Both the position numbers and the translations under genes were made by a program. Shown here one piece after another: positions 54,837 through 55,382 of a stretch of DNA of 55,382 nt. Each line of letters begins with the position of its first letter. The stretch's first letter is position 1. The notes below the pieces were generated by a model that did not search any database, was not told the origin of the DNA, and saw only the letters and a list, made by a program, of their open reading frames with translations. Origin of the DNA: Bacteroidota bacterium (lineage in GTDB: Bacteria; Bacteroidota; Bacteroidia; AKYH767-A; OLB10); contig CAUJFJ010000195.1 in NCBI GenBank assembly GCA_963169675.1, forward strand, positions 1 through 55,382. Direction: 5' to 3'.

Positions 54837-55382
54837 ATGAAGCATTGTTTACTTTTATTAATTACCACCTTTTTTTCTGCAACAGGGGTAGCGCAGAATC
54901 TGAAGTATCGTCAAAGAACATTCGATTGGCCTGCAGCGCAGGTGCAAAAAATCCCTGTTTCAGAGGAGTTTAAAAATGAAGACATAGTTATTTTGGATGA
55001 AAATCTGGAATTGTTTATTCAGGATGGTAAAATGAGGACCAATTGGAATAATGTGTATTTTAAAAAGCACATGAGAATTAAAGTGATGACAAAGGCTGGA
55101 GTCCAAAAAATTTCTACCATTAATCTTCCCGAATCTATGAATCCTGTTGCTGATCAGATTCGTCTATCTTTTACAAAGCGAAATCAGATTCACAGGCCCA
55201 AAGGCGATTATGATTGTATGGATTATTTTGCTGCCAGAATCATAAAACCTGATGGAAGCATTATCCCCGCAGTATTCAAAGACTCAATTTCAACAGAATC
55301 AGAAATATTTAATCTTAATCCGATTACTTCTTACGCATTTCATTTCCATATTAAGAACCTCGAACCGGGAGATGAACTGGAA
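54837..55382 (+). CDS. Exported DUF3857-like protein, N-terminal part (3' cut by window edge)
   Basis: This gene is missing from the ORF track because it runs off the right edge. The ATG at 54837 opens 182 codons without a stop. It starts with a signal peptide (KHCLLLLITTFFSATGVAQN), then a beta-rich domain: NEDIVILDENLELFIQDGK, VYFKKHMRIKVMTKAGVQ, RIIKPDGSIIPA and YAFHFHIKNLEPGDELE. This pattern matches the DUF3857 domain that usually precedes a transglutaminase-like domain in Bacteroidota. If so, the missing part would hold that domain. The protein is periplasmic or surface-exposed; the role is unknown. The assignment rests on pattern only. Confidence 0.72.
   Translation, partial: MKHCLLLLITTFFSATGVAQNLKYRQRTFDWPAAQVQKIPVSEEFKNEDIVILDENLELFIQDGKMRTNWNNVYFKKHMRIKVMTKAGVQKISTINLPESMNPVADQIRLSFTKRNQIHRPKGDYDCMDYFAARIIKPDGSIIPAVFKDSISTESEIFNLNPITSYAFHFHIKNLEPGDELE

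Overview
The window is a chromosomal segment from a member of the Bacteroidota. This rests on a full SprA (the type IX secretion translocon protein), at least five proteins with C-terminal type IX sorting domains, Bacteroidota-type promoters (TTG about 19-21 nt upstream of TAnnTTTG), a TonB-dependent receptor, TonB proteins of the phylum's usual form, and a ribonucleotide reductase of the eukaryote-like subclass. The DNA is AT-rich. The order or family cannot be fixed by eye. No rRNA, tRNA, CRISPR array, prophage or insertion sequence is seen, and both ends cut through genes.

Layout. 1-3.0 kb: the tail of a GT4 glycosyltransferase, a 374-base gap, a YhcG/DUF1016 PDDEXK nuclease and an exported acetolactate-decarboxylase-like protein. 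3.1-7.0 kb: an unknown anchored protein, a haem-receptor-like TonB-dependent receptor and a GNAT acetyltransferase. 7.1-15.3 kb, all minus strand: a TPR protein, a membrane protein and a winged-helix regulator, then an ABC ATPase with a permease/M1-peptidase fusion, a Cys-rich lipoprotein and an exported protein with squalene-cyclase-like repeats. 15.4-18.8 kb: Dps, a membrane zinc peptidase and a second ABC-2 exporter.

18.9-24.6 kb: a DUF3109 Cys-rich protein, nrdB-nrdA and a THUMP-domain rRNA methyltransferase. 24.6-28.2 kb: two tandem paralogous type IX-secreted surface proteins. 28.4-32.7 kb: an O-antigen ligase/polymerase with TPRs, diverging from a Wzz-like chain-length protein followed by a lipocalin, then a PAP2-like membrane protein. 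32.7-35.6 kb: rpoN and asnS. 35.7-40.0 kb: three more type IX cargo proteins, one with an Omp28/thioredoxin-like CGPC domain.

40.1-52.9 kb: maeB, ruvA, sprA, gcvH, a VanZ-like gene and two TonB genes, all on the plus strand. The last part holds a LOG-family nucleotide hydrolase, deoC and the start of a DUF3857-like exported protein.

How the genes fit together. The main theme is the cell surface: SprA exports the proteins carrying type IX sorting tails, TonB proteins energise the outer-membrane receptor, and the Wzy/Wzz-like pair would act on surface polysaccharide to which such cargo is often anchored. A second theme is nucleotide metabolism (nrdBA, deoC, LOG). The least understood part is the 7-15 kb minus-strand run, where an uncharacterised regulator/membrane/TPR set precedes an ABC exporter fused to a peptidase. 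Several starts were moved downstream of the ORF track because a promoter or terminator overlaps the longer version.
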